Shown in pieces: positions 10,317-18,729 of a DNA stretch of 64,000 nucleotides (positions within the stretch are counted from its first letter, which is position 1; each line of letters opens with the position of its first letter). The translations under genes were made by a program, and so were the position numbers. Origin of the DNA: Nocardioides houyundeii (GTDB lineage Bacteria; Actinomycetota; Actinomycetes; Propionibacteriales; Nocardioidaceae); the NCBI RefSeq assembly GCF_002865585.1, contig NZ_CP025581.1:3596001-3660000 (forward strand), given 5' to 3'. The notes under the pieces are model-generated. The model saw nothing but the letters and a program-made list of their open reading frames with translations, was not told the origin of the DNA and ran no database searches.

Positions 10317-10366
10317 ACGAGGCCCCAGCCGTCCGGCACCTGTGGTGCCGGGGACCGGGGCCTCGT
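10317..10366 (-). terminator. Strong two-stem hairpin downstream of the MMPL gene
   Basis: Outer arms ACGAGGCCCC (10317-10326) and GGGGCCTCGT (10357-10366) are exact complements, and an inner stem CCGGCACC (10333-10340) / GGTGCCGG (10344-10351) has a TGT loop. It follows the stop of the MMPL gene and precedes pntA on the same strand, so it probably separates the two units. Confidence 0.75.
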
Positions 10367-10403
10367 TGTTCGTGCGGAGTGCTTGGTGCCGAGTGCGGTT
10401 GCC

Positions 10404-12716
10404 TCAGACGGTGTCGTCCACGAGGACCTGCTGGTCGGCGTCGTTGCGCATGTGCGGCCGGTCCAGCTTCTCGCCCTCGACGTCGACGTTGGGCAGCACC
10501 CGGTCGAGCCACTTCGGGATCCACCAGGCCTTCTCGCCCAGCAGGAACAGCAGTGCCGGGATCAGCACCAGCCGGACGATGAAGGCGTCGAAGATGATCG
10601 CCGCGGCGAGCGCGAAGCCCATCGACTTGATGATCGGCTCGGTCTGCAGGATGAACGCCGCGAAGACGGCGATCATGATGGCCGCGGCCGCGGTGACCAC
10701 CCGGGCGCTGTTGCGGAAGCCGTCCACCACCGCCTCGCGGGTCGACATGCCGTGCACGTGCGCCTCACGCATCCGGGTCACCAGGAACACCTGGTAGTCC
10801 ATGGCGAGGCCGAACACCATGCCGATCAGGATGATCGGCATGAAGGAGACGATGGGCTGTCCCTCGATGATGCCGAAGAGGCCCTTCTGGAACACCAGCA
10901 CCGTGGCGCCGAGGGTGGCCAGCACCGAGAGCAGGAAGCCCAGGGTGGCCGTCAGCGGCACCAGGATCGAGCGGAAGACCAGGACGAGCAGCACGAACGC
11001 GAGTCCGATGACCACTGCGAGGTAGACCGGCAGGGCGTCGCTGAGCCGTTCGGAGACGTCGGAGGTGATCGCGGTCAGGCCGGTGACGCCGGTGGTGGCG
11101 CCGGTCTGCTCGTCGATCTGGTCCTGGGACTCACGCAGGTCGGCGAGCAGGTCCTCGGTGGCCTCGTCGTCGGGTCCGGTCGTCGGGGTGACCATGACCT
11201 GGGCGCCGGTGCCGTCCTCGTTGGTGAGCACCACCTGGGCGTTGCTGACGCCGTCCTTCTGCGCCGCCCACTCGGCCACGGCACCGAAGGCCTGGCCGCG
11301 CTCGTCCTCGGGGAGGTCGCGGGCGTCCACGACGACCAGCAGCGGGCCGTCGCGGCCGGGGCCGAAGTTCTCGGCGACCAGGTCGGTGGCCTGACGCTGG
11401 GTGGTGGAGGCGGGCTTGGTGCCGTCGGTCGGGAAGGCCAGGTGCATGTCCTTGATGGGGAACGCGAGCGCACCCAGCACCACCACGACGAGCAGCGCGA
11501 ACGCGGCCGGCGCCTTGCCGATCAGCCGGGCCCAGCGCACGCCGTTGTTCGCCAGGCGGCCGTCGGCGTCGCGCTTGGGGGCGTGCTTGATGACCTGGCC
11601 ACCGAAGGCCTTGGACTTGAGCACGCCGAGGACGGCGGGGAGCAGGGTGAGCGCGGCGAGGACCGCGATCGCAACACCGGAGGCGGCCGCGAAGCCCATC
11701 GAGGTGAGGAACGGGATCTTGACCACGATCAGCGCCGCCAGCGCGATGACGACGGTGAGCCCGGCGAAGACCACCGCGGAGCCGGCGGTGCCGACCGAGA
11801 CGCCCATCGCCTCCTCGCGGTCGTCGGTGTGGTGCAGCTCGCTGCGGTAGCGAGCCAGGATGAACAGGGTGTAGTCGATGCCGACGGCGAGGCCGATCAT
11901 CGTGGCCAGCATCGGCGTGGTGCTGCCGATGTCGGTGAAGGCGGTCATGGCGATGACGCCGACGTTGGTCAGCAGCACCGCGACTAGGGCGATCAGGATC
12001 GGCATGCCGGCCGCGACCAGGGAGCCGAAGGTCACCAGCAGCACCACCAGGGCCACGGCGATGCCGATGGCCTCCGAGGTCACGCCCAGCTCGGTGATGC
12101 TGCTCATCCCGGAGCCGTTGGCCTCCATGCGCAGGCCGCTGGAGTCCTCGACGTCTGCCATCAGGTCCTCGAGGGCGTCGATCGAGCTGGCCTCGACCTC
12201 GGTGGGCGCCTCGACGTCCCAGTCGAAGGAGACGACACCGACCCGGCCGTCCTCGGACAGCGGGGAGAGCACGGCGGCGTTCTCCCGGGCCTGCTCGACG
12301 GGCTGTCCGCTCTCCTTGGCGGCGTCGACGAACATCTTCTCCTGGCCGGCGGCGGCCTCGACCGGGCCGACGACCTTCAGGTCGTCCGAGACCTGCGGCA
12401 GGTCCGGGATGCCGGCGACCAGCTCGTCGATGGCGCCGGCGTACTTCTTCTGGTCCAGTCGCTCACCCTCGGGGGCGACGACCACGATGTTGACGGTGGC
12501 CTCGGAGAACGCGTCGACGCTGTCGGGGAACAGCTCCTCCTGCATGTCCGCGGCCTTCTCCGAGGGGATCCCGGGGATGGTGAGGGCATCGCTCATCGGC
12601 TTGGACGAGGTGGCGGCGAATCCGGCGACGGCGACGAACGCCACGAGCCAGGCCGCGAGGAAGAACGGCCAACGGCGGAATGCCGTCTTGCCGAGTCGGT
12701 AGAGCAGGGTGGCCAT
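10404..12716 (-). CDS. MMPL family RND-type transporter
   Basis: A 770-residue exporter with the two-fold RND layout: one membrane helix, a periplasmic domain (about residues 40-180), five to six helices, a second periplasmic domain (about 400-550) and a second helix bundle. The twin motifs GLAVGIDYTLFILARYR and GLAMDYQVFLVTRMREAHVHG carry the acidic proton-relay residues typical of MMPL proteins. These proteins export lipids or drugs in mycobacteria and relatives. AGGAG precedes the ATG. It lies about 60 bases after a TetR gene on the same strand, which probably regulates it. Substrate unknown. Confidence 0.92.
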   Translation of the reverse strand: MATLLYRLGKTAFRRWPFFLAAWLVAFVAVAGFAATSSKPMSDALTIPGIPSEKAADMQEELFPDSVDAFSEATVNIVVVAPEGERLDQKKYAGAIDELVAGIPDLPQVSDDLKVVGPVEAAAGQEKMFVDAAKESGQPVEQARENAAVLSPLSEDGRVGVVSFDWDVEAPTEVEASSIDALEDLMADVEDSSGLRMEANGSGMSSITELGVTSEAIGIAVALVVLLVTFGSLVAAGMPILIALVAVLLTNVGVIAMTAFTDIGSTTPMLATMIGLAVGIDYTLFILARYRSELHHTDDREEAMGVSVGTAGSAVVFAGLTVVIALAALIVVKIPFLTSMGFAAASGVAIAVLAALTLLPAVLGVLKSKAFGGQVIKHAPKRDADGRLANNGVRWARLIGKAPAAFALLVVVVLGALAFPIKDMHLAFPTDGTKPASTTQRQATDLVAENFGPGRDGPLLVVVDARDLPEDERGQAFGAVAEWAAQKDGVSNAQVVLTNEDGTGAQVMVTPTTGPDDEATEDLLADLRESQDQIDEQTGATTGVTGLTAITSDVSERLSDALPVYLAVVIGLAFVLLVLVFRSILVPLTATLGFLLSVLATLGATVLVFQKGLFGIIEGQPIVSFMPIILIGMVFGLAMDYQVFLVTRMREAHVHGMSTREAVVDGFRNSARVVTAAAAIMIAVFAAFILQTEPIIKSMGFALAAAIIFDAFIVRLVLIPALLFLLGEKAWWIPKWLDRVLPNVDVEGEKLDRPHMRNDADQQVLVDDTV

Positions 12717-12778
12717 GCGAGTTCTCCTGTGCCAGTGGTGGGTCTGGGCGGTAGCCCTGGGTAAGTGCGGGAGTGCCG

Positions 12779-13398
12779 TCAGGCGAGCAGTGCGCGTGCC
12801 GAGTCGATGGCGGCGTCGAAGAGGTCGGCGAAGGACTCCTCGGAGTCGCTCGGTGCGGCCTCCGAGCCCTCGTCGGCGAACGAGTGCAGGCAGGTGTCGA
12901 ACATGGCCACCATCAGGCGGACCAGCAGCCGGGCCCGGCGTACGCCGAGCTCGGGCCCTCGCGCTCGAGGATGTGCTCCACCAGGGCCGCGGTGACCTGC
13001 TCGAAGCGGTTGAGCACCTCGACCAGGAGCCGAGGGCTGCGCGAGATCACCTCACGGTGCAGGTGCAGCTCCTGGGGGTCGTACTGCTCGCTGTCGAGCA
13101 TGGCCCGGGCCAGCACCCGGCAGTCCTCGATCAGCACGCCGGTCGGTCCCTGCGCCCGGAAGACGTCCAGCGCAGGCTGGGGCAGGTCCGGGATCGGCCC
13201 GAGCACGGCGTCGATCTTGGCGGGGTAGTAGTTGAACAGAGTGCGCCGAGAGACGTCGACGGCCTCGGCGAGCTCGTCCATGGTCCACCCGTCGTAGCCG
13301 GCCGACAGCGTCAGCTGGTTGGCCGCGCGCATGATGCGCCGGCTGGTGGCGACTCGTTTCGCCGCACGGGTGGTTGCACTCTGGGACACGAAGTGCAT
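12779..13398 (-). pseudogene. TetR family regulator, frameshifted near 12955
   Basis: Residues 1-155 form a normal TetR protein: an N-terminal HTH with WTMDELAEAVDVSRRTLFNYYP, then a ligand domain. The frame then fails at a GGGCCCGAG stretch (about 12948-12958) and closes at 12913. In the next frame the protein continues sensibly (ELGVRRARLLVRLMVAMFD through to DSARALLA) and stops at 12779. Adding one base gives 206 residues, the usual TetR length, so one base is missing. This may be a sequencing error or a real mutation that removes the end of the ligand domain. It probably controls the downstream MMPL gene and itself. Confidence 0.75.
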
Positions 13399-13424
13399 TC
13401 TTGCACTCTATTGCGCAGAGTGCA
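13392..13424 (-). promoter_or_regulatory. Operator/promoter of the TetR gene
   Basis: TGCACTC (13402-13408) and GAGTGCA (13418-13424) are exact inverted repeats around a 9-base spacer. A second pair, AGTGCA (13392-13397) and TGCACT (13402-13407), overlaps the start codon. Read on the minus strand, TAGAGT (13405-13410) lies 6 bases before the ATG and fits a -10 box of a leaderless transcript. A TetR dimer bound here would block initiation, so autoregulation is likely. Confidence 0.55.
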
Positions 13425-14682
13425 GAACCTTCGCCGTGCCTGCTCCGTCACACTCCGCCCCCAGCACCGGCCAGTCCCTGGGCCGCGGGACCGACCGGAC
13501 CGAGCGGCTCAGGGTCGGGATCAGCGCCGTCAGCGCGGCACCGACCGCCAGCACCAGGGTCGCGGTGCCCCCGCCGTACGTCTCGATCAGCCAGCCGCCC
13601 AGCAGCGGGGCCAACGGGATGGTGGTGAAGGAGAGGAACTGCGACGACGACGCGATGCGCCCCTGGAGGGCCTCGGGGGTGATCGCCACCCGGTACGACT
13701 GGCTCGCGGCATTGCCCGCCGGGTTGAGCAGCAGACCGAGGCAGAGCATCGTGCCGATCAGCCAGGGCGAGGACCAGAAGACCAGCGGCAGCAGGAGCGG
13801 GACCCAGATCCAGGCGCTCGCCATCGTGAGGTGGCCGGTGCGGACCCGGTCGATGACGAACGGGGCCACGATCGCGCCCAGGACGCCGCCGACGCCGGAG
13901 AGCGCCTCGACCAGCCCGATCGTGGTCGAGGGCACGCCGGCCTCCACCATCCGGATCACCGCCACGAAGATGACCGCGTTGACCACCAGGTTGAACAAGG
14001 CCGAGAAGGCGGCGGTCGCCCGGAAGTACGGCCGGGACAGGAGGTGGCCCAAGCCCTCGGTGAGCTCCCGCAACGGCGTGCCGCGGTGCCGCTCGACCGG
14101 GGAGAGGTCGGCCCGGATCCGGGAGAGGGTGACCAGGGAGAACGCGAACGTCGCCGCGTCCACCAGGAACGGCAGCGGCCGGGCGACGGCGTACAGCAGA
14201 CCACCGAGCGGTCCGCCCAGCAGCGAGGCGAGGTGGTGCCGGGCCTGGCTCTGACTGATCGCCGTCGGCAGCTCCTCCCTGCTGACCACGCTGCGCACCG
14301 CCGACATCTCGGTGGGCATGTAGAAGCCCGCCACGGCGCCCGCCCCCAGGGCGACCAGGATCAGGTGAGTCACGGTCATCGCCCCCAGCAGGCCCGCGAC
14401 CGCGATCGAGGCCATCAGGACCAGGCCGACGACGCTCGAGACCATCAGCACCAGACGACGGTCCACCTGGTCGGCGATCACCCCCGCCGGGAGCAGGGAG
14501 AGCGCGATACCCAGCGTGTAGGCGGCCACCGGGAGGGCGGCCAGCAGGGCCGACCCGGTCAGCGCGTGGCCGATCAGGGGGAGCACGAAGAGGGTGGCGC
14601 CCGTGCCGAGCTGGCTGACCGCCTCCCCCACCCAGAGCAGGGTGAAGTCGCGGTTGCGGGCGAGGCTGCGATAGCTGGACAC
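13408..14682 (-). CDS. MFS transporter
   Basis: A 424-residue major facilitator protein with about 12 hydrophobic segments and the MFS loop motif GVIADQVDRRLVLMVSS between segments 2 and 3. It resembles the drug-exporter branch (MFS_3/TetA-like). The start is ambiguous: GTG at 14689-14691 gives VSDVSSYRS, whereas GTG at 14680-14682 lies 7 bases after a TAGGGT box and would fit a leaderless transcript; the latter is used. It diverges from an ArsR gene with a palindromic operator between them, which suggests ArsR control. Substrate unknown. Confidence 0.87.
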   Translation of the reverse strand: MSSYRSLARNRDFTLLWVGEAVSQLGTGATLFVLPLIGHALTGSALLAALPVAAYTLGIALSLLPAGVIADQVDRRLVLMVSSVVGLVLMASIAVAGLLGAMTVTHLILVALGAGAVAGFYMPTEMSAVRSVVSREELPTAISQSQARHHLASLLGGPLGGLLYAVARPLPFLVDAATFAFSLVTLSRIRADLSPVERHRGTPLRELTEGLGHLLSRPYFRATAAFSALFNLVVNAVIFVAVIRMVEAGVPSTTIGLVEALSGVGGVLGAIVAPFVIDRVRTGHLTMASAWIWVPLLLPLVFWSSPWLIGTMLCLGLLLNPAGNAASQSYRVAITPEALQGRIASSSQFLSFTTIPLAPLLGGWLIETYGGGTATLVLAVGAALTALIPTLSRSVRSVPRPRDWPVLGAECDGAGTAKVLHSAQ

Positions 14683-14689
14683 GTCGCTC

Positions 14690-14695
14690 ACCCTA
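14690..14695 (-). promoter_or_regulatory. -10 box of the MFS gene
   Basis: TAGGGT on the minus strand, 7 bases before the GTG at 14682. No Shine-Dalgarno is present. Confidence 0.5.
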
Positions 14696-14699
14696 GATG

Positions 14700-14743
14700 T
14701 GCACCATGTGTTGCGCAAGCAATGTTGCGCAAGTTGTGGTGCA
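14700..14743. promoter_or_regulatory. Symmetrical operator between the MFS and ArsR genes
   Basis: Two copies of the perfect palindrome TTGCGCAA (14711-14718 and 14725-14732) sit 14 bp apart and are framed by the inverted pair TGCACCA (14700-14706) and TGGTGCA (14737-14743). The whole block is centred at 14721.5. It covers the likely -35 region of both divergent promoters, as expected for a repressor controlling both genes. The adjacent ArsR protein is the obvious candidate. Confidence 0.7.
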
Positions 14744-14745
14744 GG

Positions 14746-14751
14746 TAGGCT
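14746..14751 (+). promoter_or_regulatory. -10 box of the ArsR gene
   Basis: TAGGCT lies 6 bases before the ATG at 14758 without a Shine-Dalgarno, consistent with leaderless transcription. Confidence 0.5.
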
Positions 14752-14757
14752 GCCCCC

Positions 14758-15378
14758 ATGGTCAACGTGCACGATCCGAAGATGCTGCGGGCGATCGCCC
14801 ACCCCCTGCGCAACCGGATCCTGGGCGAGCTCTCGGCGCAGGGCCCGCTGCGGGCGGCCGACCTGTCCGCCGAGCTGGACATCCCGGCCAACCAGGCCTC
14901 GTTCCACCTGCGCCAGCTGGCCAAGTACGGCCTGGTCACCGAGGCCGTCGGGGAGGGTCGCGACCGGCGCGACCGGGTGTGGCGCCTGGTGGAGGAGGAA
15001 GGACTCAACCTCGACATCGCCGCGGTGGAGCAGCAGCCCGGAGGGGCGGCAGCCGCCGCGGTGTTCAGGTCGCAGGCCGCGGCGTGGGCGCACGTCCTGG
15101 TGGACGCCGCGCACTTCGGCACCCGGGCGCCGGGCGTCCACCGAGCGATCGCCGAGCACGCGCTGAGACTCACCGACGACGAGGCCCGGGAGCTCTCCAC
15201 CGAGCTCAACGACGTGGTCCAGGAGTGGGCCCGCCGCACCCGCGGCCGGGACCCGTCGCGGCGGACCTACCTGCTGCTGTCGCTCCTGCAGCCCCATCCC
15301 GGCACGCCGCCGGAGGACGGCGCGGAGGGGGACTCCGACAACGCCGACGGGGACCCCGACAGCCTCACCAGCGACTGA
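14758..15378 (+). CDS. ArsR/winged-helix transcriptional regulator
   Basis: A 206-residue regulator. Residues 5-75 form a winged helix of the ArsR type: MLRAIAHPLRNRILGELS, then the recognition helix in IPANQASFHLRQLAKYGLV and a wing. The C-terminal half (residues 80-205) is helical and acidic at the end, without the Cys clusters of metal sensors, so an organic ligand or protein partner is more likely. It faces the divergent MFS exporter across a palindromic operator, so exporter repression is the probable role. Confidence 0.85.
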   Translation: MVNVHDPKMLRAIAHPLRNRILGELSAQGPLRAADLSAELDIPANQASFHLRQLAKYGLVTEAVGEGRDRRDRVWRLVEEEGLNLDIAAVEQQPGGAAAAAVFRSQAAAWAHVLVDAAHFGTRAPGVHRAIAEHALRLTDDEARELSTELNDVVQEWARRTRGRDPSRRTYLLLSLLQPHPGTPPEDGAEGDSDNADGDPDSLTSD

Positions 15379-15406
15379 GGCAGCGACTGAGGCAGTGACT
15401 GAGGCC
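15371..15406 (+). repeat. Three 12-bp tandem repeats at the 3' end of the ArsR gene
   Basis: GCGACTGAGGCA occurs twice in succession (15371-15382, 15383-15394), followed by GTGACTGAGGCC (15395-15406). Each unit contains an in-frame TGA for the upstream gene, so duplication does not alter the protein. Probably slippage. Confidence 0.6.
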
Positions 15407-15423
15407 GTGAGATTGCTGGAGTC

Positions 15424-16065
15424 TCAGCCCGCGATGCCGTAGAGCCGGTCGCCGGCGTCGCCGAGGCCCGGCACGATGTAGCCGCGCTCGTCCAGCCGCT
15501 CGTCCACCGCCGCGGTCACCACGGTGATCGGCACGGTCAGGTCGGCCAGCGCCTCCTCCAGCCGGGTGCACCCCTCGGGCGCGACCAGCAGGCAGATCGC
15601 GGTGATGTGGTCGGCACCCCGGTCGGTGAGGAACCGGATCGCGGCGGCCAGCGTGCCACCGGTGGCGAGCATCGGGTCCAGCACGTAGCACTGGCGACCC
15701 GACAGGTCGTCGGGCAGCCGCTCGGCGTACGTCGCGGCCTCCAGCGTCTCCTCGTTGCGCACCATCCCGAGGAAGCCCACCTCGGCGGTGGGCAGCAGCC
15801 GCATCATCCCGTCGAGCATGCCGAGGCCGGCGCGCAGGATCGGCACCACCAGCGGCTTGGGGGTGGTGAGCTTGACCCCGGTGGTGACGGAGACCGGCGT
15901 GCTGATCTCCACCGGGTTGACCCGGACGTCCCGGGTGGCCTCGTAGGCCAGCAGGGTGACCAGCTCGTCGGTCAGGCGCCGGAAGGTCGGGGAGTCGGTC
16001 GAGGAGTCGCGGAGCGTGGTGAGCTTGTGGGCCACCAGCGGGTGGTCGACGACCTGGGTGCGCAT
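15424..16065 (-). CDS. upp: Uracil phosphoribosyltransferase
   Basis: A 213-residue salvage enzyme converting uracil and PRPP to UMP in the cytosol. The PRPP-binding loop is visible in [19 protein letters not shown], with a typical N terminus ([19 protein letters not shown]) and the C-terminal [10 protein letters not shown] uracil-binding region. The length is that of E. coli Upp. The upstream reading frame has no family similarity. ATG at 16063-16065 lies 7 bases after TAGGAT. Confidence 0.96.
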   Translation of the reverse strand: MRTQVVDHPLVAHKLTTLRDSSTDSPTFRRLTDELVTLLAYEATRDVRVNPVEISTPVSVTTGVKLTTPKPLVVPILRAGLGMLDGMMRLLPTAEVGFLGMVRNEETLEAATYAERLPDDLSGRQCYVLDPMLATGGTLAAAIRFLTDRGADHITAICLLVAPEGCTRLEEALADLTVPITVVTAAVDERLDERGYIVPGLGDAGDRLYGIAG

Positions 16066-16072
16066 AGCCGGG

Positions 16073-16078
16073 ATCCTA
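16073..16078 (-). promoter_or_regulatory. -10 box of upp
   Basis: TAGGAT on the minus strand, 7 bases before the upp ATG, no Shine-Dalgarno. Confidence 0.5.
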
Positions 16079-16181
16079 GTCGACCCGGGACTCCGCTCCC
16101 GTGCTGGCGCCGGGCGCTTGGCCGGCGCCCACATCCGTGCGACTGTTGGACATTCCTGGCACCGACGTCGAAGGGTCGACC

Positions 16182-16673
16182 ATGACGGGCGAAGCACTGG
16201 GCGAGGGCATCGACTTCGCGCTGGCCGCCTATCGCGAGGACGGGGTCTGGCAGCTGCAGGAGATCGCCGCCACCGCCCTCTCCTCAGTGGAGACCCTGGC
16301 CCACGGGCTGCGCCGCCTGCCCGCCGACAACGGCGTGCTGGGCATGGTCGCGATCGACGAGGACTTCTTCGTGCTGGTGCGGGTCACCGGGTCCCGGGTG
16401 GGGGTGCTGCTCTCCGACGTCACCGCGGCCACCGAGTGGGAGCTCGCCCAGTCGGCAGTGGACTTCCTGGGGCTCCCGCCGCCCGAGGACGACGACGACC
16501 AGGTGCCCGCCGGCGACCTCGGCCTGATCGGGGACCTGGGGTTGGCGGCGAGGGAGATGGGGGTCCTGCTCGACGACGTCGACCTCTACCCCGACGAGAT
16601 GCTCTCCGACATCGCCGGCCGTCTCGGCTTCGGCCCTGAGTTCGACGACGTCGTCGGACTCAGGTCGGTCTGA
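16182..16673 (+). CDS. tRNA adenosine deaminase-associated protein
   Basis: A 163-residue acidic protein of the actinobacterial family that always precedes tadA. It shows the family pattern [17 protein letters not shown], a central beta-rich region and a DDDD-rich loop (about residues 104-108), but no catalytic motif. Biochemical function is unknown; the name reflects linkage only. ATG at 16182 has AAGGG 8 bases upstream. The stop is 10 bases before tadA, so the two form an operon. Confidence 0.82.
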   Translation: MTGEALGEGIDFALAAYREDGVWQLQEIAATALSSVETLAHGLRRLPADNGVLGMVAIDEDFFVLVRVTGSRVGVLLSDVTAATEWELAQSAVDFLGLPPPEDDDDQVPAGDLGLIGDLGLAAREMGVLLDDVDLYPDEMLSDIAGRLGFGPEFDDVVGLRSV

Positions 16674-16683
16674 GGTCGCCGCG

Positions 16684-17172
16684 GTGCTGGCACACCGGTG
16701 GGAGGAGGCGATGCGGTGCGCGCTGACCCAAGCCGAGATCGCCAAAATTGATGGTGACGTGCCCGTCGGCGCCGTCGTACTTTCCCCCGATGGTGTCGTG
16801 ATCGGCACCGGACGCAACATTCGTGAGGCTGAGTCCGACCCGACCGGACACGCCGAGGTTGTGGCCCTCCGGGCAGCCGCTCGTTCCCGAGGCGAGTGGC
16901 GCCTGGAGGGCTGCTCTCTGGTGGTCACCCTGGAGCCGTGCACGATGTGCGCCGGAGCCGCCGTGCTCTCCCGGGTGCAGCGCATCGTCTTCGGCGCGTA
17001 CGACGACAAGGCCGGCGCCGTCGGCAGCCTGTGGGACGTCGTACGGGACCGCAGGCTCAACCACCGACCCGAGGTGGTGCCCGGGGTGCTGGCCGCGGAG
17101 TCCACCCTGTTGCTGGATGAGTTCTTCCGCGCCCAGCGCGAGCCCGGGGGCGGCCTCAGCGGTTCTGGATGA
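16684..17172 (+). CDS. tadA: tRNA-specific adenosine deaminase
   Basis: A 162-residue zinc deaminase that converts A34 of tRNA-Arg(ACG) to inosine. H56-A57-E58 supply a zinc ligand and the catalytic Glu, and P85-C86-x-x-C89 supplies the other two ligands (EPCTMCAG). Translation begins at GTG 10 bases after the upstream gene. Residues 18-45 are encoded by a locally AT-richer stretch. The 3' end overlaps the converging SPFH gene by 17 bases. Confidence 0.94.
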   Translation: MLAHRWEEAMRCALTQAEIAKIDGDVPVGAVVLSPDGVVIGTGRNIREAESDPTGHAEVVALRAAARSRGEWRLEGCSLVVTLEPCTMCAGAAVLSRVQRIVFGAYDDKAGAVGSLWDVVRDRRLNHRPEVVPGVLAAESTLLLDEFFRAQREPGGGLSGSG

Positions 17173-18088
17173 TCCCGCTGGTGGTCGGCTGGTAGGGGTT
17201 GAGCCCCTTGTCGATCGCGTACTGGCGCAGGTAGCCGTCCCGGCCGAGCACGTTGATCCGCTCCTGGATCTTGGCGGCCTCGGCCTTCTCGACCGCGACC
17301 TGGGCCTCGGCGGCCTTCTGCTTGGCCGCAGCCTCCGCCTCGGAGGCGCGGGCGCGGGCGACGGCTTCCTGCTGGGCGATCAGCGCGTCCTTGATCGCCT
17401 GCGGCGGCTCGGGCTTCTGCAGGGTGATCGCGAAGTTCTCGAAGAAGTCGACCTCGCCGTCGGTCTGCCGGTTGACCAGGTCGGGCAGCGCGGCGACCAC
17501 GTCCGCCTCCCACTGGGCCTTCACGTTGGGGTCGGTGTAGAGGTCGGTGTAGGTGTACTTCTGACCGGCCCGGTCGATCGCGGTGTCCAGGGGGCGGGCG
17601 ATGTAGACGCTGAGCATCCGGTTCCAGCCCGGCGAGCGCTCGTCACCATCCATGTAGGCGACGTACCGGTTGCCGATGAGGTCGTGGAAGCCGCGCAGCG
17701 CGTCGCAGTCGGTGTTGAGCATCAGGTTGGCGACGCCCTCGACGGTCATCTCGATGCCGTCCTTGGTGACGAAGGTGATCGGGGCGCCGTCGGAGTCACC
17801 GTTGTCGAAGACGAAGTTGGTCTGCGACGAGGGGTAGGAGTAGTGACGGTCGCCGGGCCCGTCCCACTGCCGGCGGGACGGCTCCACGCAGTCCTTGAAC
17901 CGCTTCGGCGTGAACGCACCGTCGGAGTAGTGCAGCGCGACCTGGTCGGGCGCGGTGGACACGCTGGTGGGGCGGACGAAGGCCAGGGTGATCAGCAGCG
18001 CCACGACCACCAGGCCCAGGAGCACCAGGACGCGCGAGGCGCGACCCCCTCTGCCCGACGGGGTGCTCGGGTCGTTCTGCTTCGCCAT
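17156..18088 (-). CDS. SPFH/Band 7 domain membrane-anchored protein
   Basis: A 310-residue protein with a short basic N terminus, one membrane helix (residues 20-41: VLVLLGLVVVALLITLAFV), a prohibitin-like SPFH region (about 50-220), and an Ala/Glu/Lys-rich coiled coil (about 235-285: EAVARARASEAEAAAKQKAA). This is the layout of stomatin/flotillin-type scaffold proteins facing the cell exterior or cytosol from the membrane. Such proteins oligomerise and organise membrane complexes. No NfeD partner is adjacent. Family assignment is by architecture; exact role unknown. Confidence 0.72.
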   Translation of the reverse strand: MAKQNDPSTPSGRGGRASRVLVLLGLVVVALLITLAFVRPTSVSTAPDQVALHYSDGAFTPKRFKDCVEPSRRQWDGPGDRHYSYPSSQTNFVFDNGDSDGAPITFVTKDGIEMTVEGVANLMLNTDCDALRGFHDLIGNRYVAYMDGDERSPGWNRMLSVYIARPLDTAIDRAGQKYTYTDLYTDPNVKAQWEADVVAALPDLVNRQTDGEVDFFENFAITLQKPEPPQAIKDALIAQQEAVARARASEAEAAAKQKAAEAQVAVEKAEAAKIQERINVLGRDGYLRQYAIDKGLNPYQPTTSGIIQNR

Positions 18089-18180
18089 GCCTGCTCGCTT
18101 CGGGTCGGGGTGCGGGCGCACATCATCACCCGCGGGCCCGGCTCTCGTGCGCAATGTCCGCCTACGGCGGCGCAAACAGG

Positions 18181-18516
18181 TCAGGTCAGCTCGTTGCGGC
18201 GCACGGCGTCGATCACGATCACGGCCAGGTCCGGCTCGCTCGCCCGGTGCTGGCGTGCCAGGCCGAGCACGTCGTCCAGCGCCCGCTCCAGCTCCGCGAC
18301 CGGCGCCTCGCTGCCCAGACCCCGGGTGCGCTCGATCACCGCGCCGGCCAGGGCGGGCGAGATCTCGTCGTGCAGGTAGGCCAGGTCGGTCACCTCGCGC
18401 ACCCGCGCCTGGACCGCCGCCCGCCGGGCGGACTCCCGCGCCTGCGCCTGGAGGCGCACGTAGACCAGCACGAGCAGGCACAACACCAGGACCAGGGGCA
18501 GCAGCAGCCGGAACAT
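18181..18516 (-). CDS. Small single-helix membrane protein, hypothetical
   Basis: A 111-residue protein with an N-terminal helix FRLLLPLVLVLCLLVLVYV and a soluble, mostly helical, charged remainder. No recognised domain. It has its own TANNNT box directly upstream and lies between the SPFH gene and tRNA-Ser. Confidence 0.65.
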   Translation of the reverse strand: MFRLLLPLVLVLCLLVLVYVRLQAQARESARRAAVQARVREVTDLAYLHDEISPALAGAVIERTRGLGSEAPVAELERALDDVLGLARQHRASEPDLAVIVIDAVRRNELT

Positions 18517-18522
18517 GGTCGC

Positions 18523-18528
18523 AGCCTA
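18523..18528 (-). promoter_or_regulatory. -10 box of the 111-residue membrane protein gene
   Basis: TAGGCT on the minus strand, 6 bases before the ATG at 18516. Confidence 0.45.
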
Positions 18529-18583
18529 GGCCCCGGCCCAGGCGATTTTCCTGCCGCCGCAGGACTCCGGTACCCTCTCCCGC

Positions 18584-18673
18584 GGTGGCGTGTCCGAGCG
18601 GCCGAAGGTGCAACACTCGAAATGTTGTGTGGGGTCAAACCCACCGTGGGTTCAAATCCCACCGCCACCGCCA
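18584..18673 (+). tRNA. tRNA-Ser (anticodon CGA)
   Basis: A class II tRNA. Acceptor arms GGTGGCG (18584-18590) and CGCCACC (18663-18669) pair; the anticodon stem CAACA/TGTTG encloses loop CTCGAAA with anticodon CGA at 18618-18620; a long variable arm and T arm GTGGG-TTCAAAT-CCCAC follow. The discriminator is G and CCA is encoded (18671-18673). TACCCT 8 bases upstream may be its -10 box. An IS element begins at the next base. Confidence 0.95.
18659..18673. repeat. Left copy of the 15-bp target duplication
   Basis: CCACCGCCACCGCCA, the last 15 bases of tRNA-Ser including CCA. An identical copy lies at 19982-19996 directly beyond the IS right end. Confidence 0.8.
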
Positions 18674-18694
18674 TGTGATCTCGCAAGAGATAGG

Positions 18695-18729
18695 AAAGAT
18701 CCGAACCCTCAGTGGGGGTTCGGATCTTT
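18695..18729. terminator. Hairpin inside the IS left end
   Basis: AAAGATCCGAACCC (18695-18708) and GGGTTCGGATCTTT (18716-18729) are perfect 14-bp complements with a 7-base loop that contains the transposase stop. It has A/T-rich flanks on both strands, so it should end the transposase transcript and also stop tRNA-Ser transcription entering the IS. Confidence 0.8.

Noticed and set aside
8676..11987. An open frame of 1103 codons on the plus strand
   Set aside because: It lies antisense to pntA and the MMPL gene. Its protein is low-complexity (His, Arg, Gly, Asp), as expected from the mirror frame of GC-rich genes.
15371..15406. Short repeats as a CRISPR remnant
   Set aside because: The units are only 12 bp, contiguous without spacers, and no cas gene is present.
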